NCBI GenBank assembly: GCA_003576905.1
Contig: QEVG01000007.1
Coordinates: forward strand, 1-64,000
DNA: 64,000 nt
Direction of reading: 5' to 3'
From: Planctomycetota bacterium
GTDB lineage: Bacteria > Planctomycetota > Phycisphaerae > UBA1845 > UTPLA1
The notes beneath the pieces are model-generated. The model saw nothing but the letters and a program-made list of their open reading frames with translations. It was not told the DNA's origin and ran no database searches. Position 1 is the stretch's first letter. Each line of letters starts with the position of its first letter. Below are positions 61,200-64,000 of the stretch, piece by piece. A program made the translations under genes and the position numbers.

Positions 61200-62252
61200 C
61201 TACGCCATGTGGGCAATGACCTCTTTCGACGGCGGCTCGATCGGACTCGTCCAGGCGCGGAGAAGCATCGTCGCTTCGCGGGCCGTCGCGGCGCGGCTGA
61301 ACAAGTCGGATTCGTCGCTGACGACGATCGACCACCGGTGCCGCGTCTCCATAAAGACACCCAGGACGCTCGACTTCCGGTCGACGAGTCGATGGACGAC
61401 CTCCTTCTTCTCGTTCACACGGCGAATCAGTACTCCCCCCGGCACGATGAACCACGTTCCCTCGCCCGTATTTCGGGTGGCCGGCGCGAAAAACACCCGC
61501 GCGAGGAACACCGCCCAGATGATCGTCCACACCGTAATGCGGCCGACGAGGTAATCCTCATATGCCGAATTGGCAAAAAGGGCGAGGAATAAGAGCGTCA
61601 TGAACCAGCCCTCTTTCAGCCGGATGTTGCGAATGACACGCCGAAGGCCGGGCGATTCATCCGCGCCCGGCAGCGATTCGGCGCCGGCGCCCTCGCCGGA
61701 AGCGAGCGTCGCATTCCACAATTCCGAAAACCCGGGCTCCGTCTCGTCGAGAAGCCTTGCCTCGAACGGGACGGCGATCGGCTCAATTGGAGGGTGATGC
61801 GCCCGCGGAGCAAATCGAAAGACGAGACCCGGCTGCCGAGATCCCAGACCGGAGATCAGGAATACGAGGCCGGCGCGACGCTCGAACCATTTCCGTGTCC
61901 CGTGAACCCTCTCCGCGAGGCTTCGCGGATCCTGATCATCCCCCTCATCGTATTCGTGAAGAAGACGAACCACGCGTGACAGGGCGCGCCGTCGCTGAAT
62001 CCACGGAACAACCCCCATGAGTATCGACACGAGTATCGCGCAGGCATACACAACGATGACCGACCCGACCGCCGTGCCCCGGATCAACATGAATGCGGGC
62101 AGTTGAAGAAGGACGATCCATACCAGCGTGAAGAAAATGACCAGGCGGACAATGCGGCTGACCAGCCCCGTAATCCGGATCGGAACCTCGATCACCTCCG
62201 GTCCGGCCGCCGAGGCATCGTTGAGCGCCTGCTGATCAATGATCTGGGGCAC
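61200..62252 (-). CDS. Membrane protein with two membrane-helix pairs, unknown
   Basis: 350 residues from GTG 62252, which has GGAG 8 bases upstream; an in-frame ATG at 62324 is possible. Two hydrophobic helices lie near the N-terminus and two around residues 210-250. Soluble parts are basic. No family recognised. Converges on the small-ORF module. Confidence 0.7.
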   Translation of the reverse strand: MPQIIDQQALNDASAAGPEVIEVPIRITGLVSRIVRLVIFFTLVWIVLLQLPAFMLIRGTAVGSVIVVYACAILVSILMGVVPWIQRRRALSRVVRLLHEYDEGDDQDPRSLAERVHGTRKWFERRAGLVFLISGLGSRQPGLVFRFAPRAHHPPIEPIAVPFEARLLDETEPGFSELWNATLASGEGAGAESLPGADESPGLRRVIRNIRLKEGWFMTLLFLALFANSAYEDYLVGRITVWTIIWAVFLARVFFAPATRNTGEGTWFIVPGGVLIRRVNEKKEVVHRLVDRKSSVLGVFMETRHRWSIVVSDESDLFSRAATAREATMLLRAWTSPIEPPSKEVIAHMA

Positions 62253-62370
62253 GACCCCGGCTCCGCGCAAAGTGGGGATGCGGGCGGCCCGACGAGCGTG
62301 ACGGGCAGAGCATCCCCTGTTCAACCACCCATTTTAGCGGGCGCTGCCGGCGCATGTCCCGCCTGTGGCA

Positions 62371-63402
62371 TCACGCCCCCGGGCGGCGCAGCAGCGTGTA
62401 GTGGGCGAACAGGTCCTTTTCCAGGTTCATCCCCGACTCACCGGCGTCCCAGCCGAACGCATGCGCCATCGCCCGTACGGCCTTCGAGTCATCGACGTCA
62501 AACGCCACGACCTCAAACCCCGCCGACTCCAGCATCTTCCGCGGAAACGGACACCGCCCGTCCGCCCAGGGAATGTACGGCTTGTCCGACGGCGCGGGGG
62601 CCGGGCAGATGTTGTAGATCATGAAGTGCCCGCCGGGCTTCAGGGCGTCAAAGAGAGCCTTGACGAATGCCTCTTCGCTGACACCTAGATCGATCAGCAT
62701 GCGATTGTCCACCTCGCGCTCGGGGTGGAGGTAGCCGTTCTTCAGCGTGTTCTTGGAAAGAATCAGGTCGTAGCCGCCGCCGACGGCCCGCGCCGCGGCC
62801 TCCTGGGGCCAGCGGCCATCCACAAGCGTCACGCGTCCGCGCGTCGTTTCGCCGATGCGCACGTCACCCTGATCCTCGGGCAGGCTGTACAGCGCCGGCA
62901 GAAACGGATCCACGTCGACCCCCACCGCATCCGCCCCGCAGAGCGCCATCAGCCGAAGGTGCCCCACCGTGCCATAGCCGTAGTCGAGCACGCGCTTTCC
63001 CGCGAATGAGGACACTCCCGCCCGGCCGAGAAGTTCGATTGGCCGGACATACGCCAGCGGCGTGCCGTACTTCGTCGTGTAATAAAGGCCGGCATTCACG
63101 GAGACCTTTGTCAGCTTCTCGCGCTCGGCCTCGTGCATCCTCTCCACGGCGGCCGCGCTGTGATACCTGCGCTCCGCGTCACGATACAACGTGCGCGTCG
63201 CGGGCATCGGCAAATCGGCCACGCGATCCAGAAACCGCCTTGCAAGCTCGGACTCGACCAGCGGCCGCACCGACGCTGCTTCGTACCGAAGCTTCTCAAG
63301 AATGTTCTCATCCCTGGCTTCCGGCGCGCCGGCATGCCCCGCGGGCGCAAACAACAAGCCGCATACCGCCGCCGTGAAAAAAATCCCTGCGGTTCCGCGC
63401 AT
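62371..63402 (-). CDS. Exported SAM-methyltransferase-like protein
   Basis: 343 residues. A clear signal peptide (MRGTAGIFFTAAVCGLLFAPAGHA) precedes a class I methyltransferase core: VLDYGYGTVGHLRLMALCGADAVGVDVDP is the SAM motif region, and GYDLILSKNTL the post-motif. AGGAG is 8 bases before ATG 63402. Periplasm normally lacks SAM, so this fold is unexpected there; it may have another role or the signal may act as a tether. Confidence 0.75.
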   Translation of the reverse strand: MRGTAGIFFTAAVCGLLFAPAGHAGAPEARDENILEKLRYEAASVRPLVESELARRFLDRVADLPMPATRTLYRDAERRYHSAAAVERMHEAEREKLTKVSVNAGLYYTTKYGTPLAYVRPIELLGRAGVSSFAGKRVLDYGYGTVGHLRLMALCGADAVGVDVDPFLPALYSLPEDQGDVRIGETTRGRVTLVDGRWPQEAAARAVGGGYDLILSKNTLKNGYLHPEREVDNRMLIDLGVSEEAFVKALFDALKPGGHFMIYNICPAPAPSDKPYIPWADGRCPFPRKMLESAGFEVVAFDVDDSKAVRAMAHAFGWDAGESGMNLEKDLFAHYTLLRRPGA

Positions 63403-63494
63403 GTGATTCTCCTAAAAAAAAGGGACCGGCCCGCCACCGGCTCGAGCGACCCGCCGCATTTTCAAACGGCCCGCCGACGCCGTGCATTCGCGCG

Positions 63495-64000
63495 TCAGGA
63501 GGGATTCCGCTTCGACTCGCCCGGTATCTTGCCCACCAGCGAGCCGAGGATGTCTTCAAGCGTCACGATGCCCAGGTCGGGACCGTCCCCCTCGCGAACC
63601 ACAGCAAGATGCCGTCGCCGTCGCCGCATTTCGGTCAGGGCGTCCACCAGGGGCAGATCCGGGTCGAACACCAGTGGCTCATCCGCCACGTCCTCCATGA
63701 TGAGCGTGTGCGCCGCATCCAGCGCGAGGACGTGAAGCAGCGCCTTGATGTTCACGATACCCGTGACGCGCCCGCTGCGGCCGTCGCGGATCGGCCAGCG
63801 CGTATAGGGCCAGTCCGTGATGTTTCGGGCCACTTCCTCCACCGTGGCATGGGCATCGAGCGCGCCGACGCGGCTCATGGGAATCGTGACATGGCGCACC
63901 ACCATGTCCGCGAAATCGAACGCCCGGCGCAGGATGTCTCCGTGCTGTTCGTGAAACTCCCCCGCCGCCTCGGCGCGGTCGACCAGCATTTCAAGCTCTT
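63495..64000 (-). CDS. CBS-domain protein, HlyC/CorC or CNNM-like, 5' end outside window
   Basis: The last 168 codons of a gene that continues past the right edge; reading back to 64000 gives ...ELEMLVDRAEAAGEF without a stop. It contains two CBS-like units (DAHATVEEVARNITDWPYTRWPIRD and LVFDPDLPLVDALTEMRRRRRHLAVV) and ends in LGIVTLEDILGSLVGKI. The pattern is that of DUF21/CBS transport-associated proteins; the membrane part is missing from view. Confidence 0.82.
   Translation of the reverse strand, partial: ELEMLVDRAEAAGEFHEQHGDILRRAFDFADMVVRHVTIPMSRVGALDAHATVEEVARNITDWPYTRWPIRDGRSGRVTGIVNIKALLHVLALDAAHTLIMEDVADEPLVFDPDLPLVDALTEMRRRRRHLAVVREGDGPDLGIVTLEDILGSLVGKIPGESKRNPS

Noticed and set aside
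63405-63450. Terminator before the exported methyltransferase gene
   Set aside because: Eight Ts follow a short CCGG/CCGG stem on the minus strand, but the 4-bp stem is too weak to call with confidence.

Overview
The window is GC-rich bacterial chromosome with long operons on both strands. It most resembles a planctomycete, probably near Phycisphaerae. The reasons are several secreted proteins with dockerin-like 'GDMNGDG' or 'ADMNCDRRVDALDV' tails, a large calcium-repeat protein ending in a Cys/Gly-rich membrane anchor, multiple secretion ATPases, and UbiD/UbiE/UbiX-type quinone genes. This placement is inferred from gene style; no rRNA or tRNA gene was seen to confirm it.

Layout. Positions 1-613 hold a repeat- and palindrome-rich non-coding patch. 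From 614 to 8952 lie five consecutive minus-strand type IV pilus/type II secretion ATPases (two PilB/GspE with c-di-GMP-type N domains, one FHA-PilB fusion, two PilT-like), with no pilin or platform gene. A DinG-type helicase, a small membrane protein and a secreted TSP3/beta-propeller protein follow, then an adhesin with YadA-like 15-residue repeats and an S74 chaperone, translationally coupled to a dockerin-tailed protein. From 17.2 to 32.7 kb come thiS-thiG, pheT, a beta-helix protein, a phosphoglycerate-dehydrogenase-like enzyme, a sigma-54 activator, a Xer recombinase, a two-component pair, a HAD phosphatase, wecB and a hydrolase. LigA (32.9-35.4 kb) is oversized and carries a markedly AT-richer internal block. 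From 35.4 to 39.5 kb are a GT-C-like membrane protein, a UbiA-family prenyltransferase and a PilZ protein. From 39.8 to 45.3 kb is a quinone-type cluster (ubiD, ubiE, ubiX with two uncharacterised membrane proteins).

From 45.3 to 51.9 kb the region is accessory in character. It holds a repeat lipoprotein, a complete IS3-family element (46219-47558) inserted into the 3' end of an OsmC-like gene, a TetR regulator, and a broken second copy of that regulator. The rest carries preA, a SIMPL-domain protein, a serine hydrolase, lipoproteins, a CSD-like small protein, a PhnD-like binding lipoprotein, a metallopeptidase/ATP-grasp pair followed by a 57-residue basic ORF, two membrane or exported proteins, and the 3' part of a CBS-domain protein running off the right edge.

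Themes: surface and pilus functions with c-di-GMP-type control (MshEN-like motors, PilZ); envelope glycans (WecB, UbiA-family, GT-C); quinone synthesis; and a possible amidoligase/peptidase module. The strongest second-look items are the LigA insertion, the five-motor array with an FHA fusion, the metallopeptidase/ATP-grasp/small-ORF module, and the reconstructable IS insertion.
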